DNA of 40,655 nt from Salinimicrobium sediminilitoris (GCF_020866905.1 NZ_JAIVCC010000012.1:1-40655), one strand, 5' to 3'. Positions 28,555 through 37,332 are shown, numbered from the stretch's first letter. Translations and numbers: made by a program. The notes: generated from the sequence alone by a model not told the origin.

Positions 28555-29237
28555 ACTTTCAGCTCCATTCCATCCTGCGTGGGAATAAGCTCCACACCCT
28601 CTTCAAGTGATTCTATCTGCTTCTTACTTTCTTCAGGAGAATTTTCAAAGAACCATTCGCCGTAATGGCAAAAAGCGATCTTCTTTGTGTGCGGACTCAG
28701 CAGTCGAATAAGATCGGGTACTCCAGTGTGACCAAAAATGCTATCTTTCTTTCGGTTTATTCTGCCACCTTTATGTATGAAAGTGGCTTCAGTAATCACC
28801 AGATCGAGTCGAGGCAAATCCTTAAGGTTAGCTTTTTCAATCCAGGCGACGTCGCCGGTAATGAAGATCCTTTTTTGCCCTTTTTGGATGATGTATCCAA
28901 GAGATTTCAGTCTTAAAGCGTGAATTACCGGAATAGGAGTGAAGCTGTAACCTTCCAGTTCAAATTTTTTCGAAATCACCTGTAGCTTTGGAATGAGCTC
29001 ATGAGCTTCGGGCCCAAAAAGGGGAATATTAGGATCGAATTTTTCTTTATTTGGAACAAAGAAGGCATGGTCCGGGTGAAAATGCGTAAAGACTATGGCT
29101 TCAGGTGTGTATTCCAAATAATTCGGCTCGCCAACATCTATAAGGATCTTGTCGTCGAGCAGGAAACCTGTGTGATTTACATGATTTTCAGCTTTGGGTT
29201 CAATTTTTCCGCGGGTGCCCAGGATCTTGATCTTCAT
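28551..29237 (-). CDS. Metallo-beta-lactamase fold hydrolase
   Basis: The 228-residue cytoplasmic protein has the MBL metal motif THFHPDH (H52, H54, D56, H57), a later metal-bridging aspartate in FITGDVAW, and a histidine in FCHYGEW, as in general metal-dependent hydrolases of the superfamily (RNase Z-like or UlaG-like groups). No signal peptide is present, so a beta-lactam-degrading role is not suggested. It starts 9 nt after the erythromycin-esterase-like gene and is probably co-transcribed with it. Its TAA overlaps the DUF72 TAA on the other strand (28551-28554, TTAA). Confidence 0.83.
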   Translation of the reverse strand: MKIKILGTRGKIEPKAENHVNHTGFLLDDKILIDVGEPNYLEYTPEAIVFTHFHPDHAFFVPNKEKFDPNIPLFGPEAHELIPKLQVISKKFELEGYSFTPIPVIHALRLKSLGYIIQKGQKRIFITGDVAWIEKANLKDLPRLDLVITEATFIHKGGRINRKKDSIFGHTGVPDLIRLLSPHTKKIAFCHYGEWFFENSPEESKKQIESLEEGVELIPTQDGMELKV

Positions 29238-29246
29238 AAGTAACCG

Positions 29247-30539
29247 TTAAATTCCGAAGGGAAAAGTATCGGGGATCTTACTGCCTTCAGGTTTAAGGTG
29301 AAGAGGATGTACTCCCTGCGTCCTGTCGATGTACAGAAAAGCATCGTATCTTTTTGACATTTTTGAGGGGACATAATTGCCGCGCTCCTGGTGAGGATCG
29401 TATACCACACCCACTGCACGATGGCCTATTTTATCCTTTAGCTTCTTGGAGAGGTCGCTTCCCTCCTCAAAGAGTAGTAGCTTATTTTCTGCGCCCAAAG
29501 TGTGCAACACCTTTTCAATACTGCCATCAATAGCTTTTGGCAGATCCATGTTCTTTATGGGAGCCCCCCAAAATTCCCCTGCTATTACAGATCCTTCATA
29601 CGAGCCGAAACCTACCAGGACCACCCCGTCCTTTTTGTGCTGCTGTCGCACCAATTGGCCCACATTATGCAATCCCGATGCCGCCATATTTGTAGCCCGG
29701 GCATCTCCAATATGGGTATTGTGCTCCCAAACAATTACTTTGGCGTCGTCACCGTGGTAATTAGTAAGGGTATTCAAGGTTTCTACCATATGGCTGTCTC
29801 TTACATTCCATGAGGAATGGTCAAATTTTGCCATGGCTTCATAATATTTTTCGGCATTTTTAAGAACCAGGGAATTTAGTTCTGCGTTGAGCCCTGCCTC
29901 GGGTTCGTTTTCATATTGAGATGTTTTTTGTCGCACCTCCTTAAGCAGTTGAACCACTTCACTGCGGCACTTTTGGTTTAACCCGCGATAAGCCGTTACA
30001 TAAGAATCATTTTGCCGGTAAGGCTCAAAACAGTCGGCGGTAAGTTTGGCCAGGGCAGCAACTTCGGGATCTTCTTTTTCCAGGTAGTTGACGATGATTT
30101 CCATGGATTCCCAAAGACTATATACGTCCAGCCCGTAAAATCCAACTTTCTTCTTTGGCTCTAAATTTTTATTGTGGTTCCTTAACCATTCCGCGAAAGC
30201 GGCAATTTCCCAGTTCGCCCACATCCAGGTTGGCCAGCGATTGAAATTGTTTAGGACTTCAGAGATTTGTGAAGGAGTGTCGGGGAAATTTTTGATCCAA
30301 CGATTGATCTCAAAACAATCGGGCCAGTCTCCTTCAACGGCGACAAAGGAAAATCCTTTTTCCTTGATCAGCCTTTTTGAAATTTCTGCCCTCCAGGTAT
30401 AGTATTCATGAGTGCCGTGAGTGGCCTCGCCGAGCAACACATATTTAGAATCACCAATTTTGTCCAGCAGGGGGTCAAGATCTTTTGTATTTTCAAGAGG
30501 TTTGATATACTCCTTTCCTTTTTCATTTTCCAGATTCAT
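29247..30539 (-). CDS. Erythromycin esterase family protein
   Basis: The 430-residue protein matches the Ere family: LLGEATHGTHEYYTWR (about 35-50) carries E38, H41 and H44, equivalent to the catalytic Glu/His region of EreB-type enzymes, and IVWEHNTHIGDARAT supplies the later conserved histidine. FVAVEGDWPDC and VVGVVYDPHQERGNY-type segments are also typical. No signal peptide is seen. Chromosomal Ere homologues in environmental bacteria are widespread and often have no shown role against macrolides, so the substrate is left open. It heads a two-gene unit with the metallo-beta-lactamase-fold protein. Confidence 0.82.
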   Translation of the reverse strand: MNLENEKGKEYIKPLENTKDLDPLLDKIGDSKYVLLGEATHGTHEYYTWRAEISKRLIKEKGFSFVAVEGDWPDCFEINRWIKNFPDTPSQISEVLNNFNRWPTWMWANWEIAAFAEWLRNHNKNLEPKKKVGFYGLDVYSLWESMEIIVNYLEKEDPEVAALAKLTADCFEPYRQNDSYVTAYRGLNQKCRSEVVQLLKEVRQKTSQYENEPEAGLNAELNSLVLKNAEKYYEAMAKFDHSSWNVRDSHMVETLNTLTNYHGDDAKVIVWEHNTHIGDARATNMAASGLHNVGQLVRQQHKKDGVVLVGFGSYEGSVIAGEFWGAPIKNMDLPKAIDGSIEKVLHTLGAENKLLLFEEGSDLSKKLKDKIGHRAVGVVYDPHQERGNYVPSKMSKRYDAFLYIDRTQGVHPLHLKPEGSKIPDTFPFGI

Positions 30540-30667
30540 GATAGCTCATTTTAGATATTATAATGTACAAAATTCAATGACCAAATATTAGATGATGAGC
30601 AGAGGCTTTAGAAAAGTTTAAGTTGATATTAGATTTTTTTAAGGACCTTTTAATTAATTTAGGGTGC

Positions 30668-31648
30668 ATGCAGACAGCTCAAATAGTAATTGGTTTAGCC
30701 ATAATTCTTTTCACCTATCTGGACTTTTTTCACACCACACTTTCCGGTAATGGTTTTGGTATTTTTTCGAGAATTGTAAATCAGATCCTCAACAGGATCA
30801 TGATCCAAAACCGCTCCCGTACCATTTTTAAATTTTCGGGTATAACACATCTTTTAATGACAACTTTCCTCTGGATGTTGTTATTGTTTATAGGGACCTA
30901 TACGGTATTTAGCGCCGGGGAGGAAATGGTAGTGAATGGTACCACAGGTTTACCGGCCACACATCCCGAAAGATTTTACTACACCGGCTATGTTCTTTCG
31001 ACCCTGGGAATTGGAGACTTTGTTCCCGGGAATGATACAAGCAGGATACTTACCGGTATTTTATCTTTTTCGGGATTTATCTTGATCACCACTGGGTTGA
31101 CTTATCTTCTAAGTGTGATCAACGCTGTGCTGTCTAAAAAGCAGCTGGCTTTTCTTATTTCTACCATGGGGAAGGATGTGGAAGAGATCTTTCAATTCTA
31201 TAAGCAGCAAGAGGATCTGGAGAACCTGGTTTCCAATGCGAGCGATCTAAGACAGCAAATTTTACAGAATGCAAGTAGTTACCTGGCTTTCCCAATGGCT
31301 AATTATTTCCTGTCAAAACAACATGAATCTGCTCTTATAGTGCAGCTCGCAAGACTTTACGAGGTGCTTATGATCATTAGACTCGATTGGAAAAAAGATT
31401 CTGTCCAGCACAAGAAATTGACGGCTTTATTAAACGGAATAGAGAAATACCTGGAGCTGGGGCTGGAGGACCCAGATGCCGCCACTCACAGTGAGGAGGA
31501 GTTAAAAACTTACAGGAGTCACTGGATGAAATACGGGTATTACTTTGAGAATCACCTGGAAATGGACCGACAATTTACTTCCAGTTTAAAATACGCGGGA
31601 TGGAACTGGAAAGAAGTTTACCGGTTAAAAACAGTTTCCCAAGAATAA
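30668..31648 (+). CDS. Two-TM potassium channel protein
   Basis: The 326-residue protein has a first hydrophobic segment (about residues 2-20), a second (about 64-82), then a pore loop with the selectivity-filter-like STLGIGDFVP (TLGIGD at 112-117) and an inner helix (about 125-155, SGFILITTGLTYLLSVINAVL). The Ile in place of the usual Tyr/Phe in the filter is a known variant. The cytoplasmic C-terminus (about 160-326) has no recognisable RCK nucleotide-binding motif. The ATG at 30668 is preferred over a TTG at 30623. It is followed by a terminator-like hairpin and then trkH, suggesting a K+ transport locus with partial read-through. Confidence 0.78.
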   Translation: MQTAQIVIGLAIILFTYLDFFHTTLSGNGFGIFSRIVNQILNRIMIQNRSRTIFKFSGITHLLMTTFLWMLLLFIGTYTVFSAGEEMVVNGTTGLPATHPERFYYTGYVLSTLGIGDFVPGNDTSRILTGILSFSGFILITTGLTYLLSVINAVLSKKQLAFLISTMGKDVEEIFQFYKQQEDLENLVSNASDLRQQILQNASSYLAFPMANYFLSKQHESALIVQLARLYEVLMIIRLDWKKDSVQHKKLTALLNGIEKYLELGLEDPDAATHSEEELKTYRSHWMKYGYYFENHLEMDRQFTSSLKYAGWNWKEVYRLKTVSQE

Positions 31649-31684
31649 ATCCTTTTATATCTTTTTCTTCTACTTTAAGAATAT

Positions 31685-31700
31685 ATTATAGATCTATAAT
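31685..31700. promoter_or_regulatory. 16-bp perfect palindrome upstream of trkH
   Basis: ATTATAGATCTATAAT is fully self-complementary, in the gap between the channel gene and the trkH-like gene. It has operator-like symmetry but no identified regulator. Confidence 0.4.
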
Positions 31701-31724
31701 TGCAGTATTAATAACTTGGACTTG

Positions 31725-31750
31725 AAGAGCATTAGCTAAATTGCTCTTTT
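31725..31750 (+). terminator. Terminator or attenuator between the K+ channel gene and trkH
   Basis: AAGAGCA (31725-31731) pairs with TGCTCTT (31742-31748) and is followed by TTTTGTATT. The stem is short and A+T-rich in its loop, so termination may be partial. A TTA/ATT triplet run follows (31752-31768). Confidence 0.55.
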
Positions 31751-31795
31751 GTATTATTATTATTATTTATACTGCTATTAAATACAATTGAATAT

Positions 31796-33292
31796 TTGGG
31801 ACCTTCTTTAAGTACTTTTTTAAGAGATATTGGAAAACTTCTTCACATTCCTGCAGGTCTGGCCATTTTGTCTTTACCCGTAATAATTTCTTACTCCGAA
31901 TGGTTTGCCTTAGGGCCTTTCGCGGGAATGGCGTTAGTGAGTGTGGGAACAGGACAACTGTTTTTCCATCTTTTTAAAGCCGGGAAGGAAACCAGTAAAG
32001 GTCTTTCAGTCATACTTGTGGCCTTGGCCTGGTTGCTCATTTCTTTGTTTGGAATAATTCCCTTCTATGGTATCGCCATGACAGCACCTGCGGGAGTTTA
32101 CGCTCAGCTGCCTGTGTTTGAAGTGCTGGTAAACAGTATGTTTGAATCAGTCTCCGGGTTCACCGGGACCGGCCTAACGATGTTAGATGATCCTTCCGAA
32201 ATTCCCTATAGCCTGCAGTGGTGGCGTAGCTTTTCTGAATGGATAGGGGGAATAGGAGTGATAATGCTGGCTTCCCTTCTTCTTAAGCTTAATCATGATG
32301 ATGAACGACTATACCACGCGGAAACCAGGCATTGGGAAATTAAGGATGCCCCCGTAACGGCTACCATTCAGAAAATCTGGTGGATATATATAGGATATAC
32401 TCTGGTTTCAATTCTACTTTATTATTTCTCCGGAATGCCTTTTTGGGAAGCTTTAAATCACGGAATGACAGCTCTTGGAACAGGTGGCTTCTCTGTCACC
32501 TCCAACAGTTTTACAGATTATACTACACAGATAAAAGCCTTGACTATCCTAATAATGGTCATGGGAGCGATTGCTTTTAAAATTCATTACTTACTGGTTT
32601 TTCAATTTGATCTAAAAAGGTTCCTAAAACAAACTCAGCTTCACTACTTTTTTTTCTTTCTGGTTGCAGCATTTTGTCTCCTTTTGTGGATTTATCCAGA
32701 GCTAAGTATTATTGATTTACTATTTCAGGCAACTTCTGCACTTGCCACTTGTGGATTGAACACCGTAGAACTTGGACTATGGCCAATGGCTCCGGCTTTT
32801 GTGCTAGTAATATTAATGTTGCTGGGTGCTAATGCCGGATCAACAGGTGGTGGTATTAAAACAGTAAGGTTCGCATGGTTTGCCAAAGGTATCTGGCGGA
32901 GCATTAAGCAGGTATGGTTTCCTGAAGAAAAGGAAGCCAAAGTCACCTTTGATGGAGAAATGAAAGAACCCAGGGAGATGAGGAATAACATTCAACAGGC
33001 GGCAAATGTTCTTTTTCTATGGGTGATCACCCTTACCTTTGGAACCTTCTTTCTCTCTTTATCAGTGGGGGATGATTATACATTCTACCAGATCCTTTTT
33101 GATACTGCTTCAGCTTTGAGCAATGTAGGATTGAGTACAGGGGTAACCGGGGCAGGAATGCCCGAAAATGCGAAATATCTTCTTTCTTTATTGATGTGGT
33201 TGGGACGGCTTGAAATTATGGCCATAGTTATTCTGATTATTTCCCCATTTTATTTATTGAAAAGCAAAGTAGCTGTAAAAAGAAAAGAATAG
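31796..33292 (+). CDS. TrkH-family potassium transporter subunit
   Basis: The roughly 498-residue membrane protein has the four pore-loop repeats of the TrkH/KtrB/HKT family: GFTGTGLT (121-128), LGTGGFSV (227-234), ATCGLNT (317-323) and NVGLSTG (443-449), each with the filter glycine, plus the GANAGSTGGGIKT segment (345-355). It moves K+ across the inner membrane and would normally need a TrkA-type regulator, absent from this window. The start is uncertain: no ATG fits, and the frame is open back to 31736, so the TTG at 31796 is the likeliest start because only a few residues precede the first hydrophobic segment. Confidence 0.9.
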   Translation: MGPSLSTFLRDIGKLLHIPAGLAILSLPVIISYSEWFALGPFAGMALVSVGTGQLFFHLFKAGKETSKGLSVILVALAWLLISLFGIIPFYGIAMTAPAGVYAQLPVFEVLVNSMFESVSGFTGTGLTMLDDPSEIPYSLQWWRSFSEWIGGIGVIMLASLLLKLNHDDERLYHAETRHWEIKDAPVTATIQKIWWIYIGYTLVSILLYYFSGMPFWEALNHGMTALGTGGFSVTSNSFTDYTTQIKALTILIMVMGAIAFKIHYLLVFQFDLKRFLKQTQLHYFFFFLVAAFCLLLWIYPELSIIDLLFQATSALATCGLNTVELGLWPMAPAFVLVILMLLGANAGSTGGGIKTVRFAWFAKGIWRSIKQVWFPEEKEAKVTFDGEMKEPREMRNNIQQAANVLFLWVITLTFGTFFLSLSVGDDYTFYQILFDTASALSNVGLSTGVTGAGMPENAKYLLSLLMWLGRLEIMAIVILIISPFYLLKSKVAVKRKE

Positions 33293-33312
33293 TCTGTACT
33301 CCAGAATTGAAA

Positions 33313-33347
33313 AAAGCCTGCTTAGAAAATATTTCCAGGCAGGCTTT
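33313..33347 (-). terminator. Terminator of the DUF4168 gene, shared with trkH
   Basis: AAAGCCTGC (33313-33321) pairs with GCAGGCTTT (33339-33347). On the minus strand the stem runs into TTTTTTCAATT, a good T tract for DUF4168. It also stands 20 nt past the trkH stop, where the T tract is weaker. Confidence 0.75.
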
Positions 33348-33370
33348 GAGCTTTGTTCTTAGGGAAGTGT

Positions 33371-33814
33371 CTAGTTGGTCAATTCTTCCCGAAGTCTCTC
33401 CTGAAGTTCGGCGTCATTTTGTAACTGATTTCCAATTTGTTCATAACGCTCTACCGACAGTCCACCATCTTTGATCATATCTTCGATCTCCTTGCGGAAT
33501 TCTGTCTGCATTTCGTTTAGATCCTTTATAATAGCTTCATATTTCTTCTCTTCTTCCTTGGTGAGTTCAACTTCAGCCGCAGGATCCATTTGCGCCTGGT
33601 GAATAGTATTAAATCTTGTAACCTCCATGCCTTCTTCTGCGATCGCTTCACTCAATTGCTTTTGAGCTTCCTGATTTATCATGCGCATCTTTTGAAAGGT
33701 TACGGCAAATTGACCTATTTCCTCGTCTGTAACATTGGTTTGCGCCATTAGGCTGGAACTGCCAATTATCATGAGAAATAATAAGCCGAACATTTTCATC
33801 TTACTTAAGATCAT
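33371..33814 (-). CDS. DUF4168 family secreted protein
   Basis: The 147-residue protein starts with a signal peptide (to about residue 25, ending SLMAQ). The mature part is acidic and helical with the DUF4168 pattern: VTDEEIGQFAVTFQKM, a middle EGMEVTRFNTIHQAQMDP, and GGLSVERYEQIGNQLQNDAELQERLREEL at the end. Function is unknown. Three in-frame ATG codons (33814, 33799 and 33793) could serve as start. Upstream is a near-perfect hairpin overlapping a candidate -7 box. It is followed by a good terminator. Confidence 0.78.
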   Translation of the reverse strand: MILSKMKMFGLLFLMIIGSSSLMAQTNVTDEEIGQFAVTFQKMRMINQEAQKQLSEAIAEEGMEVTRFNTIHQAQMDPAAEVELTKEEEKKYEAIIKDLNEMQTEFRKEIEDMIKDGGLSVERYEQIGNQLQNDAELQERLREELTN

Positions 33815-33823
33815 ATCGTTTAA

Positions 33824-33850
33824 TTTAGGTTTTTTACAAACCTAAAGGTA
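33824..33850 (-). promoter_or_regulatory. Hairpin overlapping the DUF4168 promoter
   Basis: TTTAGGTTT (33824-33832) pairs perfectly with AAACCTAAA (33838-33846) around a 5-nt loop. On the minus strand the -7-like TACCTTTA (33843-33850, one mismatch) overlaps the stem, so the site may be an operator or a 5' mRNA hairpin. Confidence 0.45.
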
Positions 33851-33951
33851 ATGATCCAAAAAGGCAAAGAAGTTGTCTTTTTTCAACTCAAAATGGAGAA
33901 AGTTCCCACTTTTGAATTAACAATGACACGAAAAACTCCTTTTTTGAAAGA

Positions 33952-35178
33952 TTATTCTTTTTCTATTAAAGCTGAAAGATCAAGCTTCACCTGTCCCCGG
34001 GTAAGATCTTCGAAATCTTCCCTTTTTCTAATTAAATGGGCTGCATCATTGTACCACATTACTTCCGGGGGACGATATCGGGAATTAAAATTACTTGACA
34101 TGGAATAGCAGTAGGCTCCTGCATTATCAAAGGCCAGAATATCTCCCTCTTTAATTTCTGAAATTCTGCGGTTATTGGCGAAAGTGTCAGTTTCACAGAT
34201 GTAACCAACCACAGAGTAAAATCTTTCTTTCCCACCGGGATTTGAAATGTTGTGAATTTCGTGGCGGGAACCATAGAACATGGGACGAATTAAATGATTA
34301 AATCCACTATCTACTCCTGCAAAAACAGTGGAGGTGGTTTGTTTAATCACATTTACCCGTGCCAGGAACTTTCCTGCCTCACTCACTAAAAATTTCCCCG
34401 GTTCAAAAGCAAGGGTAAGGTCCCGACCGTATTCTTTACAAAATGATTTAAACCTGGAAGTGAGCTTTTCCCCGAGTTCCTCAATATTTGTTTCTATGTC
34501 CCCTTCTTTATAAGGGACTTTAAATCCACTTCCAAAGTCAATGAATTCAAGATCTTTAAAATGGCGGGCTGTGTCAAAAAGAATTTCAGATGCATATAAG
34601 AATACTTCGATATCCAGGATGTCACTTCCGGTATGCATGTGGATCCCATTGATGTGCATCCCCGTATTTTCTACAATGCGCAGGAGGTGCGGGATCTGGT
34701 GGATTGAAATTCCGAATTTAGAATCTATATGTCCCACCGAAATATTGGTATTGCCACCTGCCATCACATGAGGATTAATCCTTATACAGACCGGTACCGA
34801 GGGATGTTTTGTTCCAAATTGTTCAAGAATGGAGAGGTTGTCAATATTGATCTGTACCCCCATTGCCGATACTTTTTCAATTTCCTCAAGGGAAACTCCG
34901 TTGGGAGTATAGATGATCTTTGAAGGTTCCACGCCGGCTTCCAGTCCTAATTTCACTTCCTGAATAGACACAGTATCCAGGCCGGCACCCAATTCTTTAA
35001 ACAAACCGAGGATTGAAATATTGGAAAGTGCTTTAACAGCGTAGTGAATCCGAAGATTTTCTATCTTATTGAAAGCAGAGGTAAGGCGATTGTACTGTGA
35101 AATGATCTTTTCGGCATCATATACATATACAGGGCTACCGAATTCTTCCGCAATATTTAAAAGGTCCTGGTTGTTCAT
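33952..35178 (-). CDS. lysA: Diaminopimelate decarboxylase
   Basis: LysA converts meso-diaminopimelate to lysine, the last step of lysine synthesis. The 408-residue fold-type III PLP enzyme has the Schiff-base lysine in HYAVKAL (K49), GIHMHTGSD (178-186), the glycine-rich phosphate site FIDFGSGFKVPY (212-223), EPGKFLVSEAGK (259-270), and the catalytic cysteine from the partner subunit in YICETDTFA (C328). The closing DNAGAYCYSMSSNFNSRYRPPEV is diagnostic of LysA rather than ornithine decarboxylases. Length is normal. It is transcribed alone from a good -7 box and diverges from the LON-domain gene. Confidence 0.95.
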   Translation of the reverse strand: MNNQDLLNIAEEFGSPVYVYDAEKIISQYNRLTSAFNKIENLRIHYAVKALSNISILGLFKELGAGLDTVSIQEVKLGLEAGVEPSKIIYTPNGVSLEEIEKVSAMGVQINIDNLSILEQFGTKHPSVPVCIRINPHVMAGGNTNISVGHIDSKFGISIHQIPHLLRIVENTGMHINGIHMHTGSDILDIEVFLYASEILFDTARHFKDLEFIDFGSGFKVPYKEGDIETNIEELGEKLTSRFKSFCKEYGRDLTLAFEPGKFLVSEAGKFLARVNVIKQTTSTVFAGVDSGFNHLIRPMFYGSRHEIHNISNPGGKERFYSVVGYICETDTFANNRRISEIKEGDILAFDNAGAYCYSMSSNFNSRYRPPEVMWYNDAAHLIRKREDFEDLTRGQVKLDLSALIEKE

Positions 35179-35196
35179 TTTTATTTATTAAAGCCG

Positions 35197-35204
35197 CAAA
35201 AGTA
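35197..35204 (-). promoter_or_regulatory. -7 promoter box of lysA
   Basis: The minus strand reads TACTTTTG, an exact TAnnTTTG match, 19 nt upstream of the lysA start codon. Confidence 0.5.
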
Positions 35205-35332
35205 AAAGGGTTTTTTGTCATTCTCGCACTGCATGTTGAAAATTAACCAATTCTAACAAAATGTTATTTTTAAGGGGGAATAGGTAGAAATTTTGGTGAC
35301 CTTACTTACCCAGTGAGGAAGATTTTTTGTAA

Positions 35333-35347
35333 TTTACAAGTTGTAAA
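35333..35347. promoter_or_regulatory. 15-bp palindrome TTTACAA-G-TTGTAAA
   Basis: Perfect 7+1+7 palindrome, 10 nt upstream of the LON-domain gene start. The same arms recur at 40567-40581 behind hsp20. Confidence 0.45.
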
Positions 35348-35357
35348 CCAATTATTT

Positions 35358-36014
35358 ATGGTCTATCGGCTTGCATTATTTCCATTACAAAGCGTGGTAT
35401 TTCCGGGCGAGAAATTGCCTTTGCATATTTTTGAAGAACGATATGTTCAGTTGATTGAAGATTGCGAAAGTACCGGGATGCACTTTGGTATTCCTATATA
35501 TTTTAATGATCATTTGGAATATGGAACAGAGATGAAGCTTACAAAAGTTATGAAGAGCTATGATTCTGGTGCTAAAGATATTATATGTATAGGCCTTCGG
35601 GTCTTTAGAGTAAAGAAGTTTGATTATAAAGAATCCGGTAAATTATATGCAGGAGGAGATGTTGAATTTTTAAAAGATCGTGGGGAATCTACCAGGGCTT
35701 TAAAACAGCAATTACTGGATCTCATTTATGAATTGTATGAACATTTGGAAGTGCCCCGTCCTATAATAGACATCGCCGGTTTTACGAGTTTCACCCTCGC
35801 CCATAAAATTGGCCTTTCCCTGGAGCAGGAATATTCTTTGCTAAAGCTGACTTCAGAAAAAGCCAGGCAGGAATTTTTGATCAATCACCTTCTCATTTCT
35901 ATCCCTATTGTTCAGGAGATGAACCGCACTAAACAGGTCATAGAACTTAACGGGCATTTCAGAAATTATGACCCACTTGATTTCACAGAATTCAGGCTAA
36001 GAACTAAAAAGTAA
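35358..36014 (+). CDS. Stand-alone LON peptidase substrate-binding domain protein
   Basis: The 218-residue soluble protein begins VYRLALFPLQSVVFPGEKLPLHIFEERYVQLIEDC, the start of the N-terminal (LAN) domain of Lon proteases, and continues FGIPIYFND and GAKDIICIGLRVFRV, typical of the domain. There is no ATPase or Ser-Lys protease domain. Such stand-alone proteins are common but poorly understood; they may bind unfolded substrates or compete with Lon. The ATG at 35358 is chosen because the domain begins there; a GTG at 35313 would add an unconserved extension that overlaps the palindrome. It lies 102 nt upstream of sucC. Confidence 0.82.
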   Translation: MVYRLALFPLQSVVFPGEKLPLHIFEERYVQLIEDCESTGMHFGIPIYFNDHLEYGTEMKLTKVMKSYDSGAKDIICIGLRVFRVKKFDYKESGKLYAGGDVEFLKDRGESTRALKQQLLDLIYELYEHLEVPRPIIDIAGFTSFTLAHKIGLSLEQEYSLLKLTSEKARQEFLINHLLISIPIVQEMNRTKQVIELNGHFRNYDPLDFTEFRLRTKK

Positions 36015-36050
36015 GGAAAATCTTTGATTTATGTGCCAGCATTAAAAAGA

Positions 36051-36082
36051 TTGGCAGAATCCTCTAACATTTGCTACTTTTG
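36051..36082 (+). promoter_or_regulatory. Promoter of sucC
   Basis: TTG (36051-36053) and an exact -7 box TACTTTTG (36075-36082) are separated by 21 nt, matching the Bacteroidota pattern. The start codon follows 34 nt later. Confidence 0.65.
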
Positions 36083-36116
36083 TGAACCTTAACGAATACT
36101 GAAGAAATACCTTATT

Positions 36117-37310
36117 ATGAACATACACGAATATCAGGGAAAAGAAATTTTAAGCAGTTTTGGGGTCCGCATACAACGTGGGATTGTTGCTCAGGATGCA
36201 AAAGAGGCAGTTGAAGCTGCAAAAAAACTTACAGAACAAACCGGTACAGGATGGCATGTTATTAAGGCCCAGGTACATGCAGGTGGACGTGGAAAAGGTG
36301 GCGGAGTTAAACTTGCCAAAAATCTCCAGGAAGTTGAAGAAATTGCAGGGCAAATAATCGGGATGAACCTGGTAACGCCACAAACTTCTGCTGAAGGTAA
36401 AAAAGTACATCAGGTATTGGTGGCCGAGGATGTTTATTATCCAGGTGACAATGAGCCCGAAGAATATTATATGTCTGTTCTTCTTAACCGTGCTACAGGT
36501 AAGAATATGATCATGTATTCTACAGAAGGTGGTATGGACATTGAAACTGTTGCCGAAGAAACCCCACATTTGATATTCAATGAAGAAGTGGATCCTGCAA
36601 CAGGATTGCTGCCATTCCAGGCGAGAAGAATTGCCTTCAACCTTGGATTAAGCGGAAATGCATTTAAAGAAATGACCAAATTCGTGATGTCTCTTTATGA
36701 GGCCTTCACAAAATCTGATTCTTCTCTTTTCGAGATCAATCCCGTCCTTAAAACCAGCGATGATAAGATCATGGCTGTTGATGCTAAAGTTACTCTTGAT
36801 GATAATGCGCTTTTTCGTCATAAAGATTACGCCGAAATGCGTGATGAGCGTGAGGAGAGCCCGGTAGAAGTAGAAGCCCGTGCAGTAGGTCTTAACTACG
36901 TTGACCTTGATGGGAATGTTGGATGTATGGTAAATGGTGCCGGACTTGCAATGGCGACCATGGACCTTATAAAACAGGCCGGTGGGGAACCTGCGAACTT
37001 CCTTGATGTTGGAGGTACTGCCGATGCCAAGAGAGTTGAAGAAGCATTCCGTCTTATCTTGAAAGATGATAAAGTAAAAGCTATATTGGTTAACATATTT
37101 GGAGGAATTGTAAGATGTGACCGTGTTGCACAGGGAATTGTTGATGCTTACAAAAACCTGGGAGATACTATTAATGTACCTATTATTGTTCGTCTCCAGG
37201 GAACTAACGCAGATATTGCCAAGGAACTAATCGATAACAGCGGACTTGATGTGTACAGTGCTGTTGAATTCCAGGAAGCAGCAGATAAAGTGCAGGAAGT
37301 ATTGGCTTAA
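36117..37310 (+). CDS. sucC: Succinate-CoA ligase (ADP-forming), beta subunit
   Basis: SucC pairs with SucD to interconvert succinyl-CoA and succinate in the TCA cycle. The 397-residue protein starts MNIHEYQGKEILSSFGV, the family N-terminus, has the ATP-grasp region KAQVHAGGRGKGGGVKLAK (about 50-68), metal/nucleotide residues in FEINPVLKT, and the C-terminal CoA-ligase domain with FLDVGGTAD and VNIFGGIVRCD. Length is standard. sucD is not adjacent, since a strong terminator follows, so the two subunits are encoded apart here. Confidence 0.97.
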   Translation: MNIHEYQGKEILSSFGVRIQRGIVAQDAKEAVEAAKKLTEQTGTGWHVIKAQVHAGGRGKGGGVKLAKNLQEVEEIAGQIIGMNLVTPQTSAEGKKVHQVLVAEDVYYPGDNEPEEYYMSVLLNRATGKNMIMYSTEGGMDIETVAEETPHLIFNEEVDPATGLLPFQARRIAFNLGLSGNAFKEMTKFVMSLYEAFTKSDSSLFEINPVLKTSDDKIMAVDAKVTLDDNALFRHKDYAEMRDEREESPVEVEARAVGLNYVDLDGNVGCMVNGAGLAMATMDLIKQAGGEPANFLDVGGTADAKRVEEAFRLILKDDKVKAILVNIFGGIVRCDRVAQGIVDAYKNLGDTINVPIIVRLQGTNADIAKELIDNSGLDVYSAVEFQEAADKVQEVLA

Positions 37311-37332
37311 TACTCTTTAAAACATAAAATAG

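Noticed and set aside
28551-30539. Antibiotic-resistance cassette (erythromycin esterase plus metallo-beta-lactamase fold)
   Set aside because: Neither protein has a signal peptide or resistance-specific feature, there is no mobile element nearby, and both families are broad chromosomal hydrolases.
33895-33920. Hairpin AAAGT-TCCC-ACTTT as lysA terminator
   Set aside because: Only five A/T-rich pairs and no T tract on the minus strand.
36150-36569. 139-codon antisense frame in sucC
   Set aside because: Overlaps a housekeeping gene throughout and has no supporting motif or promoter.
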